DNA of 64,000 nt from Salvia splendens (Eukaryota; Streptophyta; Magnoliopsida; Lamiales; Lamiaceae): NCBI RefSeq assembly GCF_004379255.2, contig NC_056037.1, forward strand, positions 10,302,902 through 10,366,901. The letters run 5' to 3'. Below are positions 1 through 11,973 of the stretch, in pieces. Both the position numbers and the translations under genes were made by a program. Below the pieces are notes generated by a model. It was given only the letters and a program-made list of their open reading frames with translations. It ran no database searches and had not been told where the DNA came from. Position 1 is the first letter of the stretch, and every line of letters starts with the position of its first letter.

Positions 1-1146
1 TGTCATTCGGAGTATTATATATATGAATATCAAAATGAGATCAATTACCATCCAAATTAAATTTAAATATAAAATTTGCCGTTAAAAGTGTTGGACTATA
101 GGTCTCTGGCGCAAGATGAGTGGCGAAAGAATTGTCCAAATTGCCCTTTGAATGCCTTAAGGGCATTTTCATCCAGAAAAAGTTCAAAATACCTCAAATG
201 ATATTAACTTGTAGTTGACGGACTTAAAATGATATTTTCAAAGTTCACGGACCTAAAATAATACTTTAGCAAAGTTTGTGAACCTAAAAAGAGGTTTCCT
301 CCTCATATAAATATGTAACTTTCTATAAAATTTATCAGCAATTGGTGCATAAGTTACATCATGCGTAGTTAATAAATAGACAAAATGGAGAATTAATTAG
401 AGGGTCTCTGGGTATTGTTGCTTATAAAAAAATTCTAAGTTTTGTGCTATTTTTAACCAGGCGCAACTCTCGACTATCGCCGTCGTGCAGTTCATAATTG
501 ATTTTTGTTACTCTAATAAAAATTACTACTACTCATTAAATTTCAATTTATATTAGTATTTCGAAGACGTTAAAATAGTTTTGATTAAAGTCTTGAAATG
601 CAATCTTATTTCAAATATTCAATAAAGACCACAATATTAGAGTTAATTATTTAAGCTTTTTAATTACATCTCCTAAACTTATTAATTTCAATTAAATTTT
701 ATTAATGAATTTAAATGAAATTTAGAATGATTAATTAATTAATACTCTATCGGTCCAAAAAAATATATGCATTTGAAATGACACGAAAATTAATGCACAA
801 TTGGTAAAGTAATAGAGATGAAGAGAAGGGTAGTCAAAGCAGTGTTAGAAGATAGTGATACCCACGTTATTATAAGCGTTTAATGAGTTATAATGGGGGA
901 CAATAGTGGTATCAGTTGTAAATAAATTGATGTATATAGGTGGTGAGTTGAGAACAACTTTTCATAAATGAAAATGCTCATATTTTTGTGGAACGGACGA
1001 AAATAGAAAGTGGACATATTTTTATAGAACAGAGGAATAAGTAAGGAGGTGGGTCCCAACTCTAAGTATTAACATGGTGCCAATGACCCGACAGGACTAT
1101 CGCTTGAAAAGAAATGAAATCTACTATGGGTATCGCGTTATAGTTA
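1..1146. other. AT-rich intergenic DNA
   Basis: No coding region is recognisable here. The stretch is AT-rich. About 742-1040 looks like a very decayed Stowaway-type MITE: it starts near a TACTCTATCGGTCC-like end and finishes near GAACAGAGGAATAAG. The termini are too degraded to confirm. The last three bases, TTA at 1144-1146, are the target-site copy of the Harbinger element that follows. Confidence 0.6.
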
Positions 1147-3106
1147 GAGCATCCACTACGCTGTCCCCCCACCGTCCCTTAAACTACTATTTGAGGGCCC
1201 CACTGTACTTTATTCCTCCATCCCTTAACTAAGAGATGGAACCTGCAACGCTCCGTCCCTTAATTACTATTCATTCAATTTCAGTTTTTTTTATTTTTTT
1301 TCAACAAATTCAATTAAAAAAACAAACTTCATTAAAATTAAAACAACATTAAAATTCAAAAAAATAGAAAAAAGACATAATTAAAATCCTAAAAAAATAA
1401 AATTGACATAATTTAATTTTCTCCGCCAAAGTTTTCCCAAATGTGCTAAATTATATCCTGTTGGAGTTGGGCGTGAGCGCTAGAGTCGCGTGTCCTTGCC
1501 CGAATAAACAACCGTTCTTGTATTGACGGATGCGCTCCACTTCGCGGCGGACTACTTGCTGTTGAGCTTCCGGGGGATTCGGGGTCGAACCAATTTCCCG
1601 CCTCGGGTCCTTCGTCTTGGACAATCATGTTGTGCAATATTATGCATGTATACATGATGTCGACCATGCTCTCCATGAACCACGAACAAGCCGGGGCTTT
1701 GATGATGTTGAAGCGCGCTTGGAGAACCCCGAATGCCCTCTCCACATCCTTACGAGCAGCCTTCTGCTTCTGCGCAAAAAAGAGCCTGCTTTGGGTTTAC
1801 AGGCCTGCTGCACGTCTTCACGAAGGTCGGCCACTTCGGGTAGATGCCGTCGGCGAGGTAGTACCCCATTTTATACAGTCAGTTGGTGGCGACGAAGTTG
1901 ATGGCCGGCGCTTTACCATCCAAAACTTCGGTAAAGAGGTCGGACTGGTGGAGCACGTTTACGTCATTGTTCGACCCGGGGACCCCGAAGTACGCGTGCC
2001 AGATCCAAAGCCGGTAGTCGGCAACGACCTCGAGTACAACGGTTGGGTGGGTGTCTTTGTGGCCGCTCGTGTAGGACCCCCTCCAAGCCACCAGACAATT
2101 CTTCCATTGCCAGTGCATGCAATCGACACTGCCAAGCATCCCGGGGAAGCCGTGCACTTGTTCGTGCAGGTCGAAGAGGAACTGACAATCGGTCGTGCTT
2201 GCCCTTCGGAGAAATTCGTCGGTAATGGCTGGCCGGACGCCTTTGCAGAATTTGAGCAAGCACATGCCCCCAGTGGTGTCTCCGATGTGGAGGTATTCGT
2301 CGAACATGTCGGCCGTTTGTCCAGTCGCAAGCTGACGGATTACTGCAGTACATTTCTGCAGCGTCGTGTGGCTGGGACGACCGACCGCGTCGAACCCTTC
2401 TCGGAAGAACTCTTCCCGGGCCGCCAAAGTATTCGCGATGTGGAGATATAGTGGTTTACTCATGCGAAAACGGCGACGGAAGTAGGTTTCTCCCCAAATC
2501 GGGTTATCGCAGAAGTAGTCGCGTACTAACCTTGCGGCGGCTTCCTCCCGGTTGCGATGGATGTACGTCCGAGAGCGTCGTGGGGGCGGCGCGGCTTCCT
2601 GCGCCTCTCGGCTTCGATCTTCTTCAAGTGATTGTTCCATTATTTGACGCATTTGCTCAAAAGGATTCATTAGTTTGAGTTGATTTGAGATGGAAATTGG
2701 AGTGGATATAGAGAGGATTTGAGAGGAATAGATGTGTGTTTGTGTGTGAAATGAGTATGAAATAGGAGTATTTATAGAGTAAGAAATTTAAAAAATAAAA
2801 AAAATTGAAAACAAAAAAACAAAACGGTAACATTACAGTTTGAATTTTTTTTTTTAATTGAAATTCGAATTGTAAAAAAAATTTGAATTATTGTGTCATC
2901 CGTGACGACGCCCACTCGCGGGCCAGCAAGTGGGCGTCATGCATGCGTCGGGCAAGCGACACGTAGGCCGGGCACGTGGCGCGATGTCGCGTCCCGACGG
3001 GATACGGGACGGGCTCCGGGACGGGCTCCGGGACGGGCTGGGGACGGGCGATACGCTGCAACGCGTCCCGCGGCGGAACCGTCCCTCCGGGACGCGGTGG
3101 ATGCTC
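1147..3106 (-). mobile_element. PIF/Harbinger DNA transposon, copy A (1.96 kb)
   Basis: The element is bounded by terminal inverted repeats GAGCATCCACTACGC (left) and, read inward from the right, GAGCATCCACCGCG. It is flanked by a perfect 3-bp TTA target duplication (1144-1146 and 3107-3109). TTA/TAA duplications and this transposase type define the PIF/Harbinger superfamily. The interior holds one transposase reading frame on the minus strand. The 2890-3106 end is strikingly GC-rich for this AT-rich region and contains short direct repeats of the GGGACGGGCTCC type. No Myb-like ORF1 is present. Ends and target duplication are read directly. Immobility without outside help is inferred from the broken transposase. 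Confidence 0.93.
1413..2670 (-). pseudogene. Harbinger transposase (DDE_Tnp_4/HARBI1-like), disrupted
   Basis: Reads from ATG at 2670 on the minus strand. The first 263 codons are open and resemble plant PIF/Harbinger transposases. DDE landmarks are visible: GSVDCMHW (first Asp), SNNDVNVL (second Asp) and, after the breaks, DVERAFGVLQARF (Glu). Three lesions are seen. A TGA lies at 1879-1881, after FVATN. There is a one-base T insertion in a T-run near 1785 that shifts the frame before the Glu region. A TAG at 1446-1448 precedes the expected HIWENFG tail, which would end at about 1413. An intact enzyme would cut and rejoin DNA at the element ends. This copy cannot encode it in one frame. Confidence 0.9.
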
Positions 3107-4106
3107 TTATCCATACTTAAGTGTAGGGTTTTGATAATCCAGAAATAGACCGGGATAAATACATTGGTTGTAACGTTTTATTTTATTCATTTCCGTTAGT
3201 AAAAGACAGAGAAAATAACTCATACGGTATGGAATGTCGTACAAAATAATTGGTGTAAGATTCATGGTGGCACACTGGCACCTGTCGATAAAATAGGTAG
3301 ACATTTGTGCCACAATATATCGAGAGATCGCAGTCAAAAAAGCTGGGATGATACTCGATAGAGCGCAATAGCATTTGCTGATGACATCTCATACTACTAA
3401 AATAATATACAAAAAAAATCATTATACGAAATGATATGGCAGTCAATTGAGTAATTAAGGTCTAATTATGATTAGGCAGCAGTATTATGCACAGATTTTA
3501 CTTCTATACTGGCATATAATCTAATTAAATAAAAAATATTAAAGATTCGTCTTTAGAGCGTTTATTATTGTTTGGAAACCCTATAAAATAATTGGAAGTT
3601 AGCTAAGTGCATACTCCACTGAATCGTTTGATTGAAAAAGAACGGACTTCGATGATTTGATATTTTATAATAATATATTTTCTCACTTTCATTTTAATTT
3701 ATTTAATTAAATTATAATCTTTTTTCTTTTATTACCCATACTCGTATGGGATGAAAAAAAAATATAAATTCCAAGATAACTAAATAGGGTATATTAAGGA
3801 TAACCGTAGTTTAGTTTGGCAAAGAGAGGGAATATAATTTTGGTATGGACAAGGAAAAATCAGGGAATAATTATGGGCAATGGAAGTAAAATCTATAAAC
3901 TCCATTTTATTGGTGATTGCAAATCTAGGAATAATAATTTTCTCCAAGTTATCTACTTAGGTTTTATAGCATCTATCTCACTTTTGGTGCAAGAGAAAAT
4001 AGTTTTAAGACTAGTGACAACTTGACAAGTAGCATGCAATCTGCGATACATCGCAAGTAACTCGGTATATGGTTTCAAGCAATCTGCGATACGAAATCAG
4101 AGCACT
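3107..4106. other. Intergenic, no gene seen
   Basis: AT-rich DNA with only short, unconvincing reading frames. From about 4020 a loosely repeated phrase of the type GCAATCTGCGATAC begins and recurs to about 4260 in degraded copies. Confidence 0.6.
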
Positions 4107-4314
4107 ATGGTGACATCATAATTAAAATGACAATCTAGGCAAACAATCCGCTATACATAGGCAAGTAATATGTGAACATAGGAAAGCAACTCGACATATG
4201 GTTCCAAGCAATCTGGATACGAAATTAGAGATAATCAAGCAATATGCGATACATAAACAAGCAAGCCTGCCACGTGGCAGACTAAGATTGTCATTTTAAT
4301 TATGATGTCACCAT
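4107..4314. repeat. Perfect 30-bp inverted repeat pair upstream of SWEET
   Basis: Bases 4107-4136 (beginning ATGGTGACATCATAATT) and 4285-4314 are exact reverse complements, separated by 148 bp. The pair could be the ends of a small MITE or a hairpin in the distal promoter of the SWEET gene, whose ATG is 480 bp downstream. I did not find a convincing flanking target duplication, so classification is open. Confidence 0.75.
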
Positions 4315-4648
4315 TGGTGGTATTTGTCATTTTAAATATAGTTGTCATTTTAATACCGTCCCACGACATAATACTATATGTCTACACTATAATGTTTGTT
4401 TCTTATACTAAATTTAGGGAGGAAAGTATGGTGGGTTTCCAATAACAGCTTAAACTCAAACGTGGCATGCCACTCAATAGTTAATCATCTAGGACTTCGT
4501 AGGCAAGTTTAAGTAAAATTTATTGAGGTGGCAAATTTAAGGTATTTTTTATGTTAAGATCATATATTTTAAATTTCTTTTAATCCGTAAATGTGTCAAT
4601 GGTTGAGACATTAGCTTTAAAATCTGCACTCATGCATCTATATTTTCT

Positions 4649-4656
4649 TTATATAG
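4649..4656 (+). promoter_or_regulatory. Probable TATA box of the SWEET gene
   Basis: TTATATAG lies 140 bp upstream of the SWEET ATG, which would give a 5' leader of roughly 110 bases. Position and sequence fit a plant TATA box. There is no other support. Confidence 0.5.
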
Positions 4657-4795
4657 CCCTTCACGAACCATCAAATCTTCATAAAAATTTTGTAACTCAA
4701 GTACTTTCTTTCTCCTAAATCATTGTTGTATGCTACTATATACATATATATATACATAGTGAGAAAGGGAGAGAGAGAAGGTTGATCTTTTCACC

Positions 4796-6242
4796 ATGCA
4801 AACTCCAATTATATTCGTCTTTGGGATCTTAGGTGACTATAACTAAAATCTGAATTTCTAATTTGCATATCTACCAACTTAAAATGATGAGTAAGTACCC
4901 ATGATTTCATGTTGATCACAATTTCTTGATTTTGCAGGCAACATAGTTTCATTTTTGGTGTATCTATCCCCAGCGTAAGTTAATTATCTACTATGTGTTA
5001 CGTGAAATCTAGTCTACATATAGTAGTACTCCATGTTTTATTTGAAATGAATTTAATTAATGTTGTGACAGCCCAACATTCCATAGAATTGTGAAGAAGA
5101 AATCAACCGAAGGGTTTGAATGCGTGCCATACGTGGTTGCATTACTTAGCAGTATGCTATGGATCTATTATGCAACTCTCAAATCAAATGAGACTCTTCT
5201 CATCACCATCAATTCCATTGGCTGTTTCATCGAGACTATATACATCTCCATTTATATCATTTATGCATCCAAACATGCTCGGGTAAGTAGTAGGAGTCGT
5301 CATTAATCAATACTCCCTCTGTTCAACTCAAAGTAGTACTAGTACTAGTACTATTTATAAATATTAATTCGATGTTGTTTTTGCAGTTAAGGGCCATCAA
5401 ACTAAGTCTGGTTCTTGATATTATTGGGTTCGGCTCGATCCTATTGTTTACACTCTTTTTCCTAGAAGGACCTCAGCGAGTTGAGGTTCTCGGATGGATA
5501 TCCGTAACATTGTCAGCAAGTGTGTATATCGCGCCTCTAACCATCATGGTAACTTAACAATATCATCGATGTATAAGTACAAGCATTCCTTTCCGAAACG
5601 TCCCTAGCTAAATGATTTTTTTTTAAATAATTTTTTGGCAAACATTAGTCTTTTAAAATCTGTTATTTTATTCTCCTTTTCACTCATCTATTTTAATTTG
5701 GGCATGCAGAAGCAAGTTATTCGAACAAAAAGTGTAGAGTTCATGCCAATCTCACTCTCATTAGCTCTTCTACTCAACGCTGTGATGTGGTTTTTCTATG
5801 GTTTACTGCTCAAGGACATCTACATTGCGGTAAGTTCTTGATTTATTATCTAGAAAGATACTAATAAAAAAAGGTTATAAGTTTGATTAAACAGCCTAAT
5901 TTATAAATTAAAGTTTTTGTCATAAATTTCTGCACTTGTAATTTTAATCTTCTCGATTGATTTCTTTTCTAGGTTCCTAACACGGTGGGATTTATATTTG
6001 GACTACTCCAAATAATTCTATATTGTATTTACAAGAACAGCAAGATAGATCATGCCGAAGAGAACAAACTTCCAACTGCTATAAAGCCTGAAACGACGTC
6101 GAATTGTGAGCAGATACACCCTGTTTGCTCTCCACCTATTAAAGATTTGGATATTACTGTTACAGTCTCAGTCGAAAATGATGGTGAAAGCGTTGTGGAT
6201 GCCCAACAAAGCACTGTGGATTCTCACGATCAACCTAATTAA
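4796..6242 (+). CDS. SWEET bidirectional sugar transporter (clade III-like), six exons
   Basis: Encodes a 278-residue SWEET, a membrane uniporter that lets sugars move down their gradient; clade III members mainly move sucrose. Exons are 4796-4832, 4938-4974, 5072-5282, 5387-5548, 5710-5829 and 5973-6242. All junctions are GT-AG and the phases close. The 37/37/211/162/120-nt exon pattern is what I recall for the family. The first MtN3 repeat covers about residues 7-95 ([16 protein letters not shown], then [20 protein letters not shown]). The second covers about 128-212 ([31 protein letters not shown]). A polar tail of about 65 residues follows, as in clade III. The clade and sucrose preference are inferred from resemblance. 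A degraded second SWEET lies 3.9 kb downstream, suggesting a former tandem pair. Confidence 0.95.
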
Positions 6243-6558
6243 TAAAAACTAAAATTGCTAATATCACATGGTTAAAGGTGATGACGGCCCTTTTTCATGA
6301 ATAAGTATAAATCAAGGTATAGTGATGGGGCCTTAATGCTTTGAAGGTGTTGGATAAATTTTGCTGATGTAAAATATCTCATGTTTCTTTTTCATCTGAC
6401 GTTTTGTAAATTTTGTTGTAAATCTAATAAATAAGAGTAGGACTCTTTGGCAGAACTTGCATGTGATTGAACTATATATGCTACACATACGAGAATGGGA
6501 TATGCAAGCTAGAGTAATTTTTACTTGATACTTTTAATGAGAAACTAGTAAAATAATA

Positions 6559-6794
6559 CTCCCTCCGTCCTAGAAATATTGTCTCATTTCATTTTTCACA
6601 CTCGTTTTGCAATAATAATAATAAATAGTTAAAGTAGAGAGAGAGTAAAGTAAAAGAGAGAATAATATAGAGAATAGTCTTAACTACATTATTCTTTCTC
6701 TTATTTTACTATCTTTCAACTTTACCTATTTATTATTATTTTTGCAAAACGAGTGCAAAAAATGAACTGAGACAATCTATCTGAGACGGAGGGG
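6559..6794. mobile_element. Stowaway-type MITE (236 bp)
   Basis: Begins CTCCCTCCGTCC and ends with the inverted counterpart GACGGAGGGG, flanked by TA on both sides (6557-6558, 6795-6796). The arms continue to pair through the TTGTCTCA / TGAGACAA stretch, so the element can fold into a long hairpin. These are the hallmarks of Tc1/mariner-derived Stowaway MITEs. It sits about 320 bp downstream of the SWEET stop codon. Confidence 0.88.
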
Positions 6795-8285
6795 TACTAG
6801 TAGAAAAAGAGAAAGAAAGAGAAAATGTGGGTAAAGTAAAAGAGGGGGGGGGGAAGAAAAAAGGGGTAAGGTATGAAAGAGAGAAGAAAAAGTGATTAAA
6901 GTATGAGGGAAACTTTTCATTTTTAAAATTGAGAATATTTTTTGGGAATTCTAAGATGGCAAGGCTATTTCTGGTGGACGTAGGGAATATGTAGTATTTC
7001 TTTTTCTAGACATAACTATCAATCATTAAAATTTTAACATTTTATTTAGATCATTTTCTAGACATCTAAACCCATTTATGAAAGTTCTTTGATTTCAAAG
7101 ATCATCACCTTATAATTTTGAATTAGAAAGATTCGTATATCTATGGGTAAATATTTATCGGAACGTGAGTGAAAATCAATACTTCAGTCAATACATTTGT
7201 GATCTTAAAGATCAGTACTTTATGATTTTTGTAAAATAATCATGAAAATTAGTAAAGAAAAAAAAATACATGTGTAAACTAGAGATACTGGAATTAATTA
7301 TTTAATTAAATCCAGAGATTTAACTACGGAGATGTCATTATATTCGAGTCCAACACTCTTAATTAATTTAAGCCTAACATTTAATTTAATACTAGCCCAG
7401 GTAATTTATTTGAGTACACTAGCGTTTTAAAGCAAGGCTGACCAATTATACTAGAACTTGGGCTTTAGCATAATTCAATAAGCCCAAACAAAGGAGAAGG
7501 CCGAAATGCTAAATCCTAGCCCAACCGGACCGGTCTGGGTTAACAAATGATTGGTAAAATTTTCTTCTTAGAAAGTTTCCCATCAGAACACTGATCCATT
7601 ATTACTATTTCCATTTTCTATCATAATTTATCAATTTTATCTTAAAATGTGTATATGTCTATTTATTAGGGACGGATAAAGCATGTCACAAAATCTAGTA
7701 ATACATCATTAATCATTATAAAATTTCAGAATTCAATTGTAGGATCGAGTTAAACATATACATAAAAAATAATTTAATATCATTTAGATAAATTAAAAAT
7801 TTAATTTCAGTAATAAGTAAAATACATATTACACTCCATATGTTTATCCGCTAGAATTGTATGCATGGTTAAGAGCACTTAACCATGCATGCAGGTCACA
7901 CGACAAATATCTCTATATAAGAAAAAATATTTTGCAATCATTTTTAAAAGTTTAAGATACGCATATTGATTCAGTATGCACGATTCGTTATAACATTAAT
8001 TTATTACTAAATTTTATTTAGGATTTTATACCACAATCATGCACTGACATGAAACCAAATGTATTTACCAGAATATCCCCAATCTTATAGTAGTATGCAT
8101 TATATCAATGTATTATATTATCTATGTCTTCCTAATCTATATTCACTGTCATGCGATTGTATTAGTATTTCCTTTGTTATGCAAATAGATCATATAAATC
8201 ACACGTAGCTATCTATTACTTAAAAAAAAAAATCCATTGTCCATGAAAAATAGTCACATTTTGCTATTTCAGATTGTCCAACAAA
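6795..8285. other. Intergenic, no gene seen
   Basis: AT-rich DNA, with a purine-rich stretch at 6800-6900 that includes a G-run. No reading frame, RNA gene or complete element was recognised. Confidence 0.6.
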
Positions 8286-8370
8286 CACTAAAAAAACCGA
8301 GATTTACCGACGGAAGGGAATCCCTTGGTGATTAACGACGGCATACCGAGGGATTCGCCGTCGGTATTAT
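8286..8370. mobile_element. CACTA transposon terminal fragment
   Basis: Begins CACTAAAAAAACCGAG, followed by subterminal units TACCGACGG, AACGACGG and the inverted GCCGTCGGTA. CACTA termini followed by short repeats of the ACCGACGG kind are typical of plant CACTA (En/Spm) elements. No matching opposite end or transposase is present nearby, so it appears to be a solitary end. Confidence 0.6.
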
Positions 8371-10148
8371 TTCCCCCCTTTTGTTTCATACGGTGTTTTT
8401 ATTTTAAGCCTAACGAATATTACTATGCATTTTTTAATGTTAAATTCTAAAATTCAAAATTACTCCATCATCCATTATTTAGTTCGCAAACGAAATCTTC
8501 TCTAAATTGAGAACAAATTATCCTTTTTTTTTTGGCTTTTTAGTATGATTTCATTTGCGTCCCCTAATTTTAGTTGTGACACAAAAAATAAAGGCATTTT
8601 TTAAAAGTGTTGACTGTACATTTAGAAACACAAATTAGTATTGTTTGCTGTGTTAAAAAATATCCATAACCATTTCAGTTATTTTTTCTTATACGTCAAC
8701 TTATTGAAACTGAAGTTATCCCTTGTCGTAAATCATCATGTATATGTAGTGATATGAGAAAATATTAGTTTCCACTTATTACCAGCATTTAATTGTAACC
8801 AGCACATAGTTGTATTCTTTTCTAAGCCACCATACAAATTAAGGGCATCTTTGGAATAGAGTTTGGCACGATTGAATTTGATCAAACACTTTTAACACAG
8901 CCCATATTATAAAGCAGGAAAAGAAAAAGAAATATAAAGTCGAGAGCCCCTTTTCTCTGCACATATAATACATTCATTTTAATTATTATTTCACGGTAGA
9001 ATCATGAATTAGGAATTAAAAATAACCACAAAATTTAGAAAAGGAGAGATGATTGGAAATTTATAAATCAATCAAGCCGCAAGAGAACAGCATTTTCATT
9101 TTGGAAAGAGAGCTGTCCAAGCATGACATAAACCACCAAGACAAGATAAGCTACTAAATCATATCTTCATTTTATTTCATCTCTTCATATCTTCAAAAAT
9201 AGGGCTGAAATAGTTGGTCCCATTCTGTAATTGATTACAAGTGGCATTAAATATAATAGGCTATTTGTTCCATGCATACATTGAGATAAATGTTAACATA
9301 ACATTTCATAAAGTTTGAATTCCTTTTTGTTTGCCTCCCTCAATAATTATGTGCTTATTGAACTTTTTTCCTTAAAGCTATCAAACTATGCATCAATAAT
9401 AATGTATCTCTTTAATTTGCAAAGTTATAAGGTTGAAGCTTTTTCATTCCAAAAACTGTTTTTTCCGCTTGTTTACATAATTAGCTAAATTTATTATCCA
9501 CACGGCGCAAACATACCATTTTAATGCATACATTTATGCTTAATTAATAAACAAAAGTGTTATTAATTTTATTCTTAACGTACAAACTCATTTACATCAA
9601 TTATCAGGATTATTCTTAGAGATTCGGATATACTATATTTTACTCAAATTAAACATAATTTTGGCCAACAAATTGTTGCTTAACTTGATTCTTTTATCTC
9701 TCTCCTACTTCTCATGACAAGTACTCCGTATTACTAATTCATAAATCATAATCATTAAAGTTTTTCGCTTACTTAATTAACTAATTATTTTTCTTAAAAA
9801 TCATACTACAAAATTAGACCGTGTGTGTAATTTTGTTAGGCAATTATCTAATAGTACTATTATTGCATGATTGGAAGTCACCCCAAATAAAACCCCTTAA
9901 ACAGTTCCAGAAACTAAAGATTGCAAATTGCATCCGTTGAAATATGACTACTGTGCTCTCATCTGCAAAATATAATATCTTAGACATAAAAAAGGTTACC
10001 ATATGCTGCAAAAGTGCCCATTTAATTCCCATTATTGCAAAAGTGCCCCTTTCTTTTCTGAATAAATAGGCACACACCTAATCAGTTTTTGTCACAACAA
10101 CTGAGATAGAGTATAAATTATTTCAATCTCTAAATTTACTAGAGCGAT
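8371..10148. other. Intergenic, no gene seen
   Basis: AT-rich sequence leading up to the SWEET relic. No element ends or coding similarity were recognised. The last part may contain the old promoter of the relic. Confidence 0.55.
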
Positions 10149-10650
10149 ATGGCCGTTTTCTCTGGACAATGGTCTCTTGCATTTGGTGTACTTGGTAAAA
10201 TTTTCGAGTTTTTATTGTTTATTAATTTTACGTAAGTTTCTATAGTGTGTTTCGGAAAAAAAAAGAGAACGAAATCTGATCGCGTGTGTGCATGGAAAAT
10301 TGGCTATCATCAATTTCAATCAAGCATAACTTTGTTTAGAGCATAATACTTTATTTTACACAACATGCATGGCTTTAGTTCTCATGCATATTTATTATAG
10401 ATTTATCCCTTTTCTGTTTTATAGTAGTATTAGTAACATAAACGATGCATAAATGCAATGTACTTTTTTTGAAAATAAAAAGTTAATCTCTTTTTAGGCC
10501 CATGATTGAGGGTGGACGTCAATTTATTAACAACTTTAATGACCTAATCTAATGTCGATGTTTAATTATAATATCTTCTTAATTTACTTCTTTACTTGCA
10601 TCTAAATCTCAATCTGCGGGCAACATCGTCTCCTTCTTGGTGTTTCCCGC
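10149..10650 (+). pseudogene. SWEET gene relic, exons 1-2 only
   Basis: Exon 1 (10149-10194) reads MAVFSGQWSLAFGVLG and ends at a good GT donor, as in clade III SWEETs. Exon 2 (10620-10650) reads as NIVSFLVF followed by P-A and ends at GTAAGT. It is 31 nt instead of the usual 37, an in-frame loss of two codons, and the preceding splice acceptor is GG where AG is expected. Exons 3-6 are missing: about 100 bp downstream the sequence passes into a GC-rich transposon end, then the LTR element. The relic is a degraded tandem partner of the intact SWEET at 4.8 kb. Confidence 0.85.
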
Positions 10651-10743
10651 GTAAGTTTTATGTCTCACATATGTGACATGTGATACAATCCTAAATAGAA
10701 TTGGATTTTAATATAAAGGCAATAAAACGAAAAAAAATCAAAT

Positions 10744-10941
10744 GTTGGGGACTTGCTGCCCGGCCCGGAAGACATCCAACGCCGGGCCGGGACTCATCTC
10801 GTGGGGCACGGCAAGTTTAACGCATGCAGGCCGGACCCCGGGCGCGTCCCTGGGCCACGACTGAGTCCCCGGGACCGGCCTGGGCCGCAAATTCATCACC
10901 TCCATAGCGCGGGGCCGCGGGCCGGGGCGTTAAGGATGCTC
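10744..10941. mobile_element. GC-rich Harbinger-type terminal fragment
   Basis: A very GC-rich island in AT-rich surroundings, ending GGATGCTC followed by TTA. This matches the right terminus and target triplet of Harbinger copy A, and the GC-rich subterminal character is the same. No left terminus is recognisable, so it is probably a truncated copy or an end fragment. The left boundary is approximate. Confidence 0.5.
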
Positions 10942-11103
10942 TTATTGTCATGCACAGTATCAAAATCATCACATGCATATAATTAATGTACGTAATTCAA
11001 TAAAAAGATGAGAGATTGATTAATTTCTAAATATCCCTGATTTTTTGGATTTATAATGGCCACAATGATTTAAAAGACTAATTAAAGCAAATAATACGTG
11101 TAG

Positions 11104-11900
11104 TGATGGAGTACGTACTAAACAAGCCCAACAGCAGTAAAGCCCATCAGCCTAAAGCCCAAGGAAGAGTATCAGTTCGGCATGACTAAAGAGTATCAGT
11201 CCGGCACGACCAAAGAGTTCGGCCCCAGCCTACAGCTCGGTAAAAGCCAACCAATCAAACTCTGCTCTCAGGTCGGCATCAAGCTCTACTCTCAGATCGG
11301 CAAAAGCTACTCGGCAATAATTCAGCAGTTCGGTCTCAGTATTCGACCGAACTGGGAGATAGCGGACTCATGCATGACATCCACGACATCCACGACATAA
11401 TTACTGATGATGTAAGCCACTGCCTAGTTAGTGGCCACGCAGGATCTCATGACCTCCACGACATCCACGACATAATTACTGATGATGTAAGCCACTGCCT
11501 AGTTAGTGGCCACGCAGGATCTCATGACCTCCACGACATCCACGACATAATTACTGATGATGTAAGCCACTGCCTAGTTAGTGGCCACGCAGGATCTCAT
11601 GACCTCCATGACCTCCACGACTTAGGGTGGTGATGCAAGCCACAATCTCAGTTCAATATATAAATAGAACTTAGATCTGACGGAAAAGCACTCTCACTCT
11701 TTCGTTCTCTAGAGACAGAATAGATTATATAGCAAGTGTGTATTGTAAGCTGTAATCCCAGATCAAGCAATACAACTCTGCCCTCTTTTCTTCCCGTGGA
11801 CGTAGATTTACTTTAGTAAATCGAACCACGTAAATTCATTGTGTCGTGATCTTTATTCTCTACCAGCATTTACAAGCATCAGAAATTCGCGGCCTCATCA
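11104..11900 (+). repeat. 5' LTR of the 11.1-kb element
   Basis: 797 bp. Contains three tandem copies of a unit of about 75 bp (11372-11610) built on CATCCACGACATAATTACTG, a TATATAAATA promoter box near 11657, and a short hairpin (CGTGGACGTAG ... GAACCACG) near the R-U5 region. Every feature recurs at the same offset in the 3' LTR. Confidence 0.93.
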
Positions 11901-11973
11901 CTGGCGCCGTCTGTGGGAAACAGAGAACCAAATTTGTGATAAAGCGAGTTTTTGATCCTCTTCTACCAAAAAA

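Noticed and set aside
1627..2451. 274-codon plus-strand open frame
   Set aside because: Antisense shadow of the Harbinger transposase of copy A; similar shadows occur over copies B and E.
5309..5330. MITE in SWEET intron 3 (ACTCCCTCTGTTCAACTC)
   Set aside because: Only a single degraded end is visible, with no matching opposite end.
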